A program made the translations under genes and the position numbers. From positions 3,078,967 to 3,142,966 of the forward strand of contig JAQSEB010000019.1 in NCBI GenBank assembly GCA_030063045.1: 64,000 bases of DNA. Reading direction: 5' to 3'. This DNA is from Pratylenchus scribneri (taxonomy: Eukaryota; Nematoda; Chromadorea; Rhabditida; Pratylenchidae). A model generated the notes under the pieces. The model worked only from the letters and a program-made list of their open reading frames with translations, had not been told where the DNA came from and did not search any database. Shown piece by piece: positions 34,601 through 44,968 of the stretch (the stretch's first letter is position 1; the number at the start of each line of letters is the position of its first letter).

Positions 34601-37600
34601 CATAGATTTCCAAGAGAATTTAAGGTAAATCAATTTAAAAGAGTTGTTAATAATAAATTCGTTTACATTTTAAAATGTCCCACAATGTGTTACCGTTTTC
34701 AAAATATCCGTTTTGAGAATGCTCACAACATTGACCATCGGTGCTCTTTTGTGATCAAAATTGAAGGCAACCGCGTTCAGAAAACAGCTGAAAAAATGAA
34801 AATTTTATTTTTTATTGTATATTTGTTGGAATTTTGATTTGCCAGAATCCTTCAGATAATTCTCCAAAACCATATAAGCTTTTTTGGATAGAGAGAGAGG
34901 GTAAAAATCGAAGTAACCAAAAGAATAAGATCAAAATAATTCCAAATACTCCTCTCTTTTTTCTTAAATTTATCAATGAAAAAAGTGCAAAAATTTTTAT
35001 TTTATTTTCCGGTTATATTCTTTTCTAAAAAAATGTAAAAAAAATTTAAGAAATAGAATATAAAATAAAAAATTATTATGAATGAATTTGGAGATGCCGA
35101 ATGCATTCAGTAAGCCGGGGACATTTTGGCGTTTTTTCTTTTTTCTCCTTGGGGACATTTCGGCGCGGGACATTTTAGCGGGGGACATTTTGGCGCGGGA
35201 CATTTAGGGGGGCGGCGGTACCCGAGACTTGATTCAATGCCAAGGCGAGAGTTCAGAAACGGTGATTGATTCGGAAAAATGCTGAAGAGTAATTTGTCGA
35301 GCCGAGGCTAAAAAGCAAGTGGAGAGAAAAGATGAATTTGGAAATTGAGAATCGGTTTGGGTAACAATATATTGGCCCCCAAAAATCTTATTTGGTCGCA
35401 AAATTTTGCCTCGCCCTTCGTGAATAAATTTCTGAATTTTTAATCCTGCTCAATTTCATATGAACTTCGCCTTTACTGGACCCGAATCAGGGACGGGCGC
35501 CATGGCGTTTGGCGTTTTGCGTTTGGCGTTTTTGGCGTTATTTTTAGCCCTTTTTGGCGTTTTGCGTTTGGCGTAAAAATGGGAAAATTAACGCCAAAAA
35601 AAACGCCAAAATTGGATAATTTTTTATGAATGAAAAAGGGAAGTAATGGAAAAATAAGAGATTGTGTATGGAAATTTTTCGCTGCGCGGCTATTTTTTGG
35701 GCTAAATTTTCCCCCATCGGGGCCATTTTTGGGCTAAATTTTCCCATATCGGGGCCATTTTTGGGCTAAATTTTTCGCTGCCGCGGGCAAAATTTTACGA
35801 GGAGGGGAGGAAATGGTGGTTGTCTACCCTCCTTTTATCGACTATGCTCGGCTTCCAGGTTCCAGCCCACGGAGTGGGACGGTTCGTGGCGCGGCCGGTT
35901 CGTGGCGAAAGCTAATAGCTAGGCGCCTAATGAATGGTTTAGAATGTTTTATATATCAATGGATAGAGCAAAAAATTCTCTATCAGCTAATATAAAAATC
36001 TAATTATGAAACATATTTTCACATTTTTTAAAAATCAAAAACCTTCAAAATTGACACCATTTTGCCCACTTTTATTCAATAGCTCATAACTTTCCCTATT
36101 TTGAATAATTTAAAAAGATTTTTATATTATTCGATAGATAATGCTTTGGTCTATTAAATGAATATAAAAACATTTTTTATGGTTTAGATTAAGATGAGTT
36201 ATAAAGTAAAAACTGGCCTGCCACGAACCGGCCGGCCACGAACCGTCGCGTACCCTCCAGCCCATTTCCCCATTTAATCCTGGTATTGTGACTCTTAATT
36301 CCTCTTAAGCCAATTTATCCCCCCTTATCCGGTTTAATCCCGCGCAACACTTGGCCTAAGGCTTAGTCCACTTGCCTTCAGCAAGCTTCACCTTGGCCTA
36401 CGCACAACAACCTTTTAATTCCTAGGGATTAGGGTTATGGTCGGCATGGGATTTAGGGGCTAGGGGCTTAGGGCTCGGAGCATTGGAATCCCGCGAAGCC
36501 GGAAGAAAAACAGCCTAAAACAGGACTCGAGCCCATCTATTTGGGGCTTAATCCCCCTAAATCCACGTATATCCACCTTTATCCGGCTTAATCCCACTTA
36601 CCATCAGAGCCTTCGGCCCATATCCCAGACCTTTCTATGGCCTCCCGGGCCATTTCCCATCCATTTCGGGACTTAATCCCATTATATTCATCCTAATCCC
36701 CCTATATCCGGATATATCCCGCGCACTTTCCGGGCTTTCGGCCCACTTCTCGACCGTCCGCTGGCCTTCCGGACCATTTCCCGTCTATTTCGGGGCTTAA
36801 TCTGCCTTAATCCCCTTATATTCACCTTAATGCCCCTATATCCGGATATATCCCGCGCACTCTCCGGGCCTCTGTTTTACTTCCCCGACCTTCTAGTGGC
36901 CTTAATTTATATTTAAATTAATTATAGATATTATTATTGATAAAATATTTATTAGAAATATTTAGATTGGATCAAAGACGATCATGGATATTTGTGTTGA
37001 GAAGAGAGAAGAGGAATTAATGGGAAAAATTCAAATTCCCGCCCGATTTCAGTAAGTCATTGACTGTATTCGCATCTTTATCCGAGAATGCTCTTCTTCC
37101 CAAGGTGGCAAATCTCGTTGCGAATTCTCGAACAGATTCATTCTGTTTTTGGCTGAGATTTTTCCACTCCATTCTCAGTATGCTTTTGTGCGCTGAGGAA
37201 TCGTATATCCCTTTCAGTGCTTTGACAGCCGACTCATAGTCTGCTTTACTGTCATCCGGCAGTTCCTCGAACTGTCTTCTTGCTGCGTCTTTTAGTTTCA
37301 TTACTAACATGACCAGTTTGTCTCCTGCAGTTAGCTCGGAATTTAATTTCGTGGCATCTTCAAACATGATTAGCCAGTCCAAAAAGTGTAGGCTGTGGTC
37401 GCCTTTGAACTCTGGGATGTCTCTATGACTAAACCCGAGATTTTGAAAGACAAATCCTCCTTCACTTTCATGCAGGGACTCCTCTTTTTTATCCGGATCT
37501 TCATCCTCCGATTTTTCTTCGTCATCGGAACTTTTGTCCTCATCTTCCGAATTCTCTTCTTTTTTGTGATCCTTTTCCTCAGGATTTTCCTCTTCATCTT

Positions 37601-40600
37601 CCGGAATTTCTTCCGTCGCAACGTTCTGCATGATTGTCTCATTTTGACCACCATTTTCCGGGTTTCGTCTCCCTTCTCCTCCTGGTGATTGATTTCCTGC
37701 TCCATTTGGAGTTTGAAATTGAATTGAATCATTTTGCTCTTGATTCATCGTACCATTTCCCTGGTTTGCTTCTTGATGGTAAACATCATGCCGATGTCTT
37801 TTCCATTCGTCTCGTGTTGAAATCCAGGTCATTATCCCTTCAACACTTGCTTTTAACCCATTCAGCTCTCTGAATAATGTCTGGAAAGCTTCGCAGTACT
37901 CCTCTTCGAATTTCTTTCCTGGGTTAATTTTGTAATGACGAACACTCGGTGCTCTTCTGTCATTTTCTATTGGCACTGGTACATTTCCCAGTATATTTTC
38001 CAAGGATATCGGCTTTGCTGCCAATAATCTCATGAATTCCCAGAACACCTTTTCCTTAGGTAATTCTTTCTGAGCCGGAGACATCATCCAAGTTGGATTG
38101 GGTGATCCAAACATGAATTGTCCTTGCTGGTTGGGTTCTCCTCCTCCCAAACCAAACAAGTTTTGTGGCACCATTTGTGGGCCTCTCCCTCCTCCGAAGG
38201 AATTCTGCTCAATATGGCTAGAACCTGCCGCACTCTGGCCATAAGGATTTTTTGGGATTGAACCTCTTCCGCTGCCGGAATTTTGAGGGGTGCGGCCAAT
38301 GAATGCGCCTGATCCCATCATCATGAAAACTCTTCCGTCTTCATCTTCATCCGATTGGCTCGAATTTTTTGGAAAATACATCCAATTATTTAAGGTGAAA
38401 GTGCCATCCCTTTTCTGCACAATCAAGCCATTCTCCTGCAAGTCAGACAAGTCTCTGACTTGTTCTTCTCTCGTCCTGGAATACCAGACGTAAGCATTGT
38501 GAGCTAGCATTGCTCGTCGATAAGTTTCCTTATGTAAATCATCGCGCGGAATTTCTTCCGGTAGCCAATATCCATTGATTGGTGCCGATTCCACGAGTCC
38601 GGCTAACCGCTGGTCTCGTTCTTGACAGTGAATTATTCCATGCACTGGCATTCTTGGATAGTCTTTGAGCTGCTCTTCAAACCACTCATCCAGTACTTTG
38701 ACTCTTTGCCGAGTTTCGATAATATCTTCCCACTCGATATTTTCTTGTGGCCATCCCGGGCAGGTGAGATAACCATCCACTTTCTGTTTTAGCAGTCCCC
38801 ATCGCCAAAACTGATCTATCCATGTCGGATTTGTGTTCACGAGAATATCATGATTATGCTTTTTCACCATCAGGGCTAACCAGTCCCTGTCTTCTTTATA
38901 TGCTGGAATAAACCTGGGGAACAACAGGACTCCTTTGTGCACCTGCTTTTGCGCCAAAAACCCTTCTCGGTTCAGCCTTTGGTGTTCTTCGCCCAGCACC
39001 CAAGCATCCACATGGTCGGTGATCCTTGGCCAAATGTACGGGCCTTGGTCGTCGTCTTCGTCCACTTCTTCATAGATGGTGGCCATCTTTGGAAGCTGCG
39101 CATCCATTGCTGCTGCTTCTCTCCATGCGAATTGCTCGGCATTCCTTGCGTTGTCCTTGATTGCTTTGACCAGTCCATCGAACAATTCCATGTTGTCGGG
39201 GTCGAGATTTGGAAACAAACCTCCTTCGACCCAATTGTCCATGCCATCCTCGTCCAATTGTTCTTCCATGTCGTCCCAATTGAAGTCCGCTTGAATTGCG
39301 ACCTGAATTTGATCGGTTAGCGTCAGAGGGCGATCCTCTGTTTTGACTTGTACTAGCTTGCACAATTTTGGTGTTCGATTCACTCCGAACATTCTGTATC
39401 ATGCTTTTTTGCATGCTTTGTCCAGAACTTGCCGGTTCTGCTTCTTCAATCTCTTCATTTCCCGAGATTTTGCTGAGAATTTCCTCCATTTCTCTTCTTT
39501 GATCCGGACTTACGACCATAATGTCCGATACTTTCCCTATCCGCTCATCAACTTGCTGTGAAACTGATTTCTTACTTGATGCTTTCTTTAGCATTTGCTG
39601 CGGTGCCTTCCTTGGCTTTGGAGTCGGTGGCTCGACCTCAGCCGCTTGAGTCTTCCTGATCGGCTCCCGACCCGGTTCACTTTGCATGCTTCGCCTTGGT
39701 GCTTGTGGTGATCCAGTGAATCGCTTGGATGCGCCAAAGCTCTCAGCATTTTCTGGTGGTCTAGTCAGAGAGTTTGGAGTCATAACACCCTCAAATCTGT
39801 CCACCCTTCTGTCATTGCTACTCAAAAAGCCAATGATTCTTTCTTGTTTCGATTCCAACGACCGAATTTTTTGATCAATAATCTTGATATTTCCCTTAAT
39901 CAGATTATTTTGCGCCCAAATCTCACCTTGGGTTTCAACTAACTCCTGGTTAGTGTCTTGAACCTCTCCGACTTTTCTGTCGATTGATTGGACTTTTCTC
40001 AAAAGCTTATCCAATTTTCCGATCACTGAACTCTCCTCAGCTTGACCGATATCCTACGCAACACCCGGTTCTGCGGTGCTACCAGTAAAAATTGTTACGT
40101 TTTGGTCTAGGGTCTTCCTAGCCGCAACATTTGATCTAGCTTCCCATTCGGGGTTACCAGTGAGAAATGCGTTTTGGGGCACACCCTCAACATTTATTTG
40201 ACCGTCCTGTCTGGCCCCCAAGTTGGTGCTGCCAGTGAGACTATGAATGTTTCGGTCAGGTGGAAGCCTAACTCCAAAATTTGTTCCCATCGCCGGCATC
40301 CTTCTCAGATCCGGATTAGAGGGATATTTTGGGTTTTGACTCGGCATCATACAGATCCGTCCCAAATCATAATCCCTATCCATCGATTGAGTCATGGTCC
40401 CATACCCATGAGCCAACCCTCCGCTCTTGCGATGGATCGATTCGTCACTTAAGCCACCGTGCTCACAGTGTACGCGTGCTTGAGCCAGAGGTTCCGAACC
40501 TTTCGGATCGATGTGATCGTAACGCCCCCGGGGGACAGGATTGTTCGGTTGCAAGCCGATTTGAGCTTGAACGGGCAATTGGACAGGCTTGGTCTCTGCC

Positions 40601-42984
40601 GCTCTCACTGGAGGGCATTGGATAATCTTGGAATCAAATGTCCAATTATATGCCGGTTTGCGCTTTGCCCAACCGTCCCTCACAATCTCATGGATTGATC
40701 GCCGAGGCGGTTCTTCGGGTTCAACCGGATTGCTCTTAACCGGACTCTTGGTCGAGTGGTAATTGACAAGCAACTCTTGTCTCTCGATTTTTAATGCTTT
40801 TAGGCCAGCATAAAGGCCAGTCAATTCGCTTTCATCGCCGGGCGATATCCGCTTAGTGCGCACCTTTTCCAAATATTCACGCAACAATGCGCGTCCCTTT
40901 TCCCGGATTTCCTCCAGTTTCAAGTCTAACCAACTTGCGGGTTTAAGGCTTCTCCGGCCATCCTTTCTCGATCCCATCCTGGATGGAAACAGAACATGTC
41001 CGCTTTCACTATCACGTGCGTGACACACGAGCGGTTTAGTGTGGCCGCCACACCCTTCGCTTTTCTCACTTTCGGTTCCATTGGCTCCAACCAATTCAGG
41101 AATCAAATTTCCTTTTGAGCTCTCACGGGCTTTCGGCGTTGTTGGGTCCAATCTCATGGGTCTCAATCCCATCTCATTGGCCTGTCCCATCGGGTCCAAT
41201 CTCGCGGGTCTCAATCCCACCTCATTGGCCTGTCCCTTGCCTTGGCTCGATCTTGAGATCGCCATTGATTTGATAGCCGAATTTCTCATTTTATTCGCTA
41301 TGCACAGTCCCAGACTGAGATAGGAAGAAGGAATAGGCCTGGCTATTTATAGGCCCGCTGACTTGTTGGTGGGCGATTTGATTTCCCAGCAAGTCAGACC
41401 TTTTTCCCCGCGATGAGGCATCGCGTCGGGGATTAACTTTGAGGCGAATTGGAAGGCCGTCCACCAATTCTCCTTTTCCTGCTGCGCTCTCTCGCAGTCC
41501 CTCTCTTCTCACTCAAGCTTTGAGGCTTGACTTGTTTATTGCTTCCTTCTTCACTCTGACAAGTGAATTGGGAATTGATTGACTGCGGGCAGGCAGACAT
41601 TTGGGAATGTTTTGGAAAAGTCTAAGCAAAGTGAGATGTTTTGCTGACCCAAAACATCTGCACCTTTACATTAAGTTATTGCTTTACCTGAAGAGTCCTG
41701 AGCCAGCTCCACGCGGTTCATTCTCTGCCCGAAATGTCCCTTGAAGAGCTTGCTGATGCACGGAAACAGGGAGCAGAATTTTGAAAATGCGCTCATAGTT
41801 TGTCGAATTGTGAGCCAGTATTTCTAAAAGATGAAGAATTAATTATGAAAAATTTTTCTTTACCTTTTTCAATCTGCTTTATTTTGTTTTCCACTGTGAG
41901 AACAGAGGAGTGCGCCATCAAGTAGTCCACGGCAACTTAAATTTTTTTGGAATATTATAAAAAATTTGGAAACCATAAATTTGTTTAAAATATTTTAAAA
42001 AATTTTTTGACAGAATTTATAATTCGAATTTTACTTCAAAATATTTATAACTAACGCATTTTCATTTGTTCGTACTCCTCGGTTCGAAACCCATTTTCTG
42101 CTCCGTTGTAATCTCCTTCGTCATCGCGTTGTTGAAGCAATTCGGGTGGATGCCGCTTCTCAAAAAGGCTGAACATTTGTCGCAATTTTCCATAGACGAC
42201 GCCTTGCTTCGCGTTTGGAATTGGGCAGGATTCGATGCTAAGTTGGATGAACTGGGAAAATTTTTTTAATAATATTTTTGGATATGTTGTATCTTACTCG
42301 TAGGATTGAAGTGGGATCGTGGCTTGTTTTGCATTTCGAAACGAATTCATCCAATAAATCATTGTCTTCCGGAACATTCGAATGTTTGATCAAGCTGAAA
42401 CCATCCTGTAGATCAATCAATTTATTCGCCACATGCTGTAAAAATTGAGAGTAATTTTTATTAAAAAAACAACAAAATATCTCACAGTTTTATATTGGCG
42501 TAGCTGTGCTTCATACTCAGCCGCGTGGTAGTTGTCCTGTATGCGATTGTTTAGGATGGAAAATTCGTTGATCACGATGTTTTGTAGCTCTTTGATGGCC
42601 TTGAGTTCATCGGATTCAGGCTGCAATATTCATTGGAATTAAAAAATATTTTATTTTGACAATTTTCTGTCCCATTTTCAACTTTTTACCCAATATAAAT
42701 TACTCTTAATCCGAGTCGAGCTATCTCGGCAAGCACAATTCCTGCGGGGCCAACAAGTCGAAGCAAATGTGGGAGATGAGATTTTAGCAATTGCATTTCT
42801 TTGACAACGTCGAAGGTAATTTCCCCGAAATGGGCGAACTCCTTCAAAGCAGTTTTACATTCATCAATAGCTGAAAAAAGAAAAAAATAAATAAATTCAA
42901 GATCAGCAGATCAGAATACAGAATACCTGCTGATTGAATTTGTAGCAAACGTGATAAAATTATGGAAAGAAGCAAAAGGTTCAT
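31696..42984 (-). CDS. 573-residue secreted protein of unknown function, TE-filled introns
   Basis: Twelve exons, in order: 42984..42927, 42870..42704, 42620..42486, 42435..42298, 42251..42056, 41935..41864, 41823..41688, 34787..34694, 34464..34336, 32408..32278, 32217..32011 and 31954..31696. All eleven junctions keep phase and give 573 residues. The signal peptide is MNLLLLSIILSRLLQIQSA. The N-terminal half is helical (LPHLLRLVGPAGIVLAEIAR, KELQNIVINEFSILNNRIQD). The middle has SCPIPNAKQGVVYGKLRQMF and VSVHQQALQGTFRAENEPRG. The C-terminal domain has scattered Cys and aromatic motifs (QHFCTPKNCSD, EGAKNWCIKRVEEIRKRL, HFWIEGAPHIDTYCYF). I do not recognise the family; it looks like a nematode-type extracellular protein. 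Intron 7 is 6.9 kb and intron 9 is 1.9 kb, both filled with mobile elements, while the other introns are 40-400 nt. Despite this the frame is intact. Confidence 0.75.
32799..34149. mobile_element. foldback-like element with tandem-repeat inverted ends
   Basis: The element spans 32805..34143 (1339 bp) in intron 9 of the 573-residue gene. It starts GTTACGGGCAAAAGTG and ends CACTTTTGCCCGTAAC. ACATAT flanks both sides (32799..32804, 34144..34149), a likely 6-bp target duplication. Each end is ~160 bp long and built of tandem 20-mers (AAAACTAGTTATGCCCGTCC, about five copies on the left, its inverse on the right), followed by a common GGATTAAGGTGAAAACAATA. Subterminal sequence is also inverted: GGATTAAGCC-rich on the left, GGCTTAATCC-rich on the right. 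There is no coding sequence. It is far more GC-rich than the host DNA. Long inverted ends built of tandem repeats are the hallmark of foldback elements. Confidence 0.8.
33457..33790. repeat. 125-bp tandem repeat inside the foldback element
   Basis: ACACTTCCCCGACCTTCCAC recurs at 33457, 33582 and 33707, an exact 125-bp period. Each unit also contains CTTAATCCCCCTATATCCAC and CGATATATCTCGCGCACATT. The same words recur at 36250..36900 in the neighbouring intron. Confidence 0.9.
35113..35215. repeat. tandem GGGACATTTTGGCG-type repeat
   Basis: Four to five imperfect copies of a GGGGACATTTTGGCGC-like ~18-bp unit in intron 7 of the 573-residue gene. GC-rich and probably part of an inserted element with undefined ends. 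Confidence 0.7.
35495..35605. repeat. GGCGTTT-type simple repeat with inverted tail
   Basis: Runs of TGGCGTTTTGCGTTTGGCGT followed, after an interruption, by the inverse (ACGCCAAAAAAAACGCCAAA). It begins just after CAGGGACGGGCGCCATGGCG at 35488, which resembles a hAT-type end, but no matching right end is seen. Confidence 0.65.
35673..35792. repeat. tandem ~33-bp GGGCTAAATTTT repeat
   Basis: Three to four units of GGGCTAAATTTTCCC(C)ATCGGGGCCATTTTT, with flanking TTTTTCGCTGCGCGGC. It shares its core with the tandem repeat inside the hAT-like MITE at 3297..3420. Confidence 0.7.
35879..36248. mobile_element. TIR element with ~29-bp GACGGTTCGTGGC ends
   Basis: The left end is GACGGTTCGTGGCGCGGCCG followed by GTTCGTGGC. 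The right end is the inverse (GCCACGAACCGGCCGGCCAC then GAACCGTC) with a two-base difference in the middle. Each end is itself a direct repeat of GGTTCGTGGC. The ~310-bp interior is AT-rich and non-coding. I found no certain target duplication. Confidence 0.75.
36250..36900. repeat. C-rich satellite related to the foldback core
   Basis: Repeats of CTTAATCCCCCTAAATCCAC, CCGGATATATCCCGCGCACT and CTCCGGGCCTCTGTTTTACT, matching the 33457..33790 units. It abuts the AT-rich 3' flank of the Gag-only retroelement. Confidence 0.8.
37017..39392 (-). CDS. retrotransposon Gag polyprotein, C-terminal frame
   Basis: A 791-codon open frame. Residues ~650-790 match the Retrotrans_gag domain: a conserved start around IPEFKGDHSLHFLDWLIMFE, then LVMLVMKLKDAARRQFEELP and ALKGIYDSSAHKS. 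Gag assembles the intracellular particle of LTR retrotransposons. The N-terminal part is acidic; the middle is Gly/Asn/Pro-rich, and a highly acidic Glu/Asp/Lys segment (residues ~560-640) precedes the gag domain. No CCHC zinc knuckle follows before the stop at 37017. It overlaps the 3' end of the upstream frame in the +1 register. Confidence 0.75.
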   Translation of the reverse strand: MFGVNRTPKLCKLVQVKTEDRPLTLTDQIQVAIQADFNWDDMEEQLDEDGMDNWVEGGLFPNLDPDNMELFDGLVKAIKDNARNAEQFAWREAAAMDAQLPKMATIYEEVDEDDDQGPYIWPRITDHVDAWVLGEEHQRLNREGFLAQKQVHKGVLLFPRFIPAYKEDRDWLALMVKKHNHDILVNTNPTWIDQFWRWGLLKQKVDGYLTCPGWPQENIEWEDIIETRQRVKVLDEWFEEQLKDYPRMPVHGIIHCQERDQRLAGLVESAPINGYWLPEEIPRDDLHKETYRRAMLAHNAYVWYSRTREEQVRDLSDLQENGLIVQKRDGTFTLNNWMYFPKNSSQSDEDEDGRVFMMMGSGAFIGRTPQNSGSGRGSIPKNPYGQSAAGSSHIEQNSFGGGRGPQMVPQNLFGLGGGEPNQQGQFMFGSPNPTWMMSPAQKELPKEKVFWEFMRLLAAKPISLENILGNVPVPIENDRRAPSVRHYKINPGKKFEEEYCEAFQTLFRELNGLKASVEGIMTWISTRDEWKRHRHDVYHQEANQGNGTMNQEQNDSIQFQTPNGAGNQSPGGEGRRNPENGGQNETIMQNVATEEIPEDEEENPEEKDHKKEENSEDEDKSSDDEEKSEDEDPDKKEESLHESEGGFVFQNLGFSHRDIPEFKGDHSLHFLDWLIMFEDATKLNSELTAGDKLVMLVMKLKDAARRQFEELPDDSKADYESAVKALKGIYDSSAHKSILRMEWKNLSQKQNESVREFATRFATLGRRAFSDKDANTVNDLLKSGGNLNFSH
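39070..41289 (-). pseudogene. retrotransposon Gag-region N-terminal frame with internal stop
   Basis: From ATG 41289 one frame runs 411 codons to a TAG at 40056..40054. The same frame then stays open from just after the stop to 39070. Directly after the stop comes a coiled-coil segment (VIGKLDKLLRKVQSIDRKVG and following), then a Pro/Ser/Lys-rich linker. The continuity on both sides of a single TAG suggests either a nonsense mutation or stop-codon readthrough. Beyond about 39390 the coding sense passes to the +1 frame of the 791-codon ORF, so this frame's last ~110 codons (Arg/Gly/Ser-rich) are probably only a shadow. Confidence 0.6.
41344..41351 (-). promoter_or_regulatory. TATA box of the retroelement
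   Basis: TATAAATA on the minus strand, in GC-rich context, ~55 bp upstream of the first ATG at 41289. A TCAGTCTGG initiator-like sequence lies about 25-30 bp downstream. Confidence 0.6.
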
Positions 42985-44968
42985 TTGTCGGAAATTTGGT
43001 GCGAAGGATTGTTTTAAAAAAACGCTGAAATATGATTTTACAGATTGTAGGTAAGGTAAAAATTTTATTTGAGAAAATTTAGAATTAAAAGACTCAATCT
43101 CATCTCAATTCCATTTTTTGCAATAAAATTTTAAAATAAAAATTAATCGAGACTGTTCTAATCGCCGTTCTTTCCTGAAACATAATCATTAATCAACAAC
43201 TAAAAAGGAGGCAATTCAAGGTGAGTGGGCTCAACATTTCATAAAATAAATGTCAAGACAATGTTGAATAAATAATATTTGAGAAGAACACAAATTTTTG
43301 TTGCTCAAATACACAAGGCAATATCGAGAAATAAAATCAAAGATTATCCGAATTACTTTGGTTCTTTATTGGTTCGAAGAGGAATGAGATGGCCAACAAC
43401 CATAAGCAATGAACACAGAGTCATGGGCCCAGAAAAGGCCTGCATAATTGTCAGCCGATGAACCATCCAGTTTTTGATAAATTCAATGGGGAAAATTGAT
43501 GTAATAGGAAAATGGCTAGGGCAAAGAATAGCGAAAAAAACCAGAGAAGAGACATCACTTTTTGGATAATTGGCAATTTTATGTGATAAATTAGATTTTA
43601 TGAGTTTTAATGATTTAAAAAATTTGGGTTATATGAGACGAATGAATATCTGTATTTTTTGCTATAGCTCATTAAGGCAATTTGGAAATTGATATAATAA
43701 TGGGCACGTCTGAATTCTTTACAAAATGATTTTATTAAATTATTTCTAATCATAGTTAAAAATAATTAAAAGTCTGAGAATGAGATCAACGTGATTATTT
43801 GACCTTCCGGAAAAATTCATTTTCTCTCTTTTCGTAAAAATAAAAAAAATAATAAAATCTTTTTTGAAAACTCATCACAGCCCTTGGAAATGTTATATCG
43901 TATTTCTCGAAATGGCTATGCTTCGTTTAACTATTAGCACTTTAATATTAAAAATGGTTAAAATTAAATTTAGTCAAATTTGAATTAGAATTTGTTTTGG
44001 ATGAAAAAGGATAGGAAATATATATAAATGAAATTGCCTTCATTCACCTTAAAATTATTTGTGCTTTAATGTGAATGGGAGTGATTTAATGTGTAATGTC
44101 TAATGTCTAGAATATTGGGCCCTTTGCAAATTGCAAACATTCAAATTATATTTTTGCTTTGGAGAAATAATAATTCCGGCCTGAGGCTAATTCTCCTTGA
44201 TTAGAAAATTTGCCTAAAGCATTTGAATATTTTTATTCCATTTACTTTTTAGATGGTTAGTAAATGGATAAATAAATATATTTGGTTGAGATTGAGATGA
44301 GATAATGAAAGCCAGAGGCATATATGGCTATGGCAAATATATATTTACTAGGAAATTAGGCATTGGGTTTTGGGTATTATTCGTCGCGCCATTTTCTTCA
44401 TTCTTAGTCATTTTCTCTCTTCACTTGGCTTGGCTTTATTATTATTATTATCGACTTTTGCTTTTGATGATGCAGAGAATAATGGATGATAGGCGAAAAA
44501 AATAATATGAATTTATTTTCGAAATAAAAACGTTATTGTGTTTAGCTTTTCTTATTCCAGATTTGAAGTGGAAATTTTCGCTATTTGTTAATTTTCATTA
44601 TTTTTTGAGCTCCATATAGGACTATTTCTTCTAGAATTCTTAATTGCGATGAAACATCTTAATCTCAAACAGATTATGGGAGGTGAGAAAAATATTTTTT
44701 CCCTTGATTTTTAAACATTTTTAAAAATGTCTGAATTTTTGATCATAAAATTTGAATTTTTGATGCCATTTATCTGAATTTGAAAAATTTTTGATCGACA
44801 CAATGGTTTAAAAAGACAAATTGGAGCAATGTTTGATTGGTAGGACGGGCGGGCAATTAGGCAAAAAGTGGGGGTACAGTAAGATGAAAAGGAGAAGCTC
44901 CTAGAAATTAGTTGACTGGCATTGACAGGTATCAATTCTCCTTTTAATTTTTCCAGCGTTAAAGTAAT
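42985..44968. other. intergenic, AT-rich
   Basis: No supported gene. It contains the promoter of the 573-residue gene at its left end. Plus-strand frames at 43279 and 44305 and a minus-strand frame at 44711 lack splice support or recognisable features. Confidence 0.4.

Larger units (their letters stand above)
37017..41670 (-). mobile_element. Gag-only LTR-retrotransposon fragment
   Basis: A minus-strand unit with far higher GC than the host gene, inserted in intron 7 of the 573-residue gene. Reading 5' to 3': an LTR-like promoter segment (about 41670..41300) with TATAAATA at 41351..41344, then a long Gag-type reading frame. No protease, reverse transcriptase, RNase H or integrase follows, and no second LTR is seen. 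After 37017 comes ~110 bp of AT-rich DNA, then the satellite at 36250..36900. It is probably truncated at its 3' end, or a non-autonomous derivative. The 5' edge is marked by a palindrome (AGATGTTTTG...CAAAACATCT, about 41633..41660). Confidence 0.7.

Noticed and set aside
35488..35510. CAGGGACGGGCGCC as a hAT left end
   Set aside because: No matching right end could be found before the TIR element at 35879.
37370..37873. Open frames on both strands inside the Gag ORF
   Set aside because: Shadows of the acidic Glu/Asp/Lys-rich part of the 791-codon frame.
40174..41323. Plus-strand frames of 79-98 codons across the retroelement
   Set aside because: Antisense shadows of the long minus-strand Gag-region frame in GC-richer DNA.
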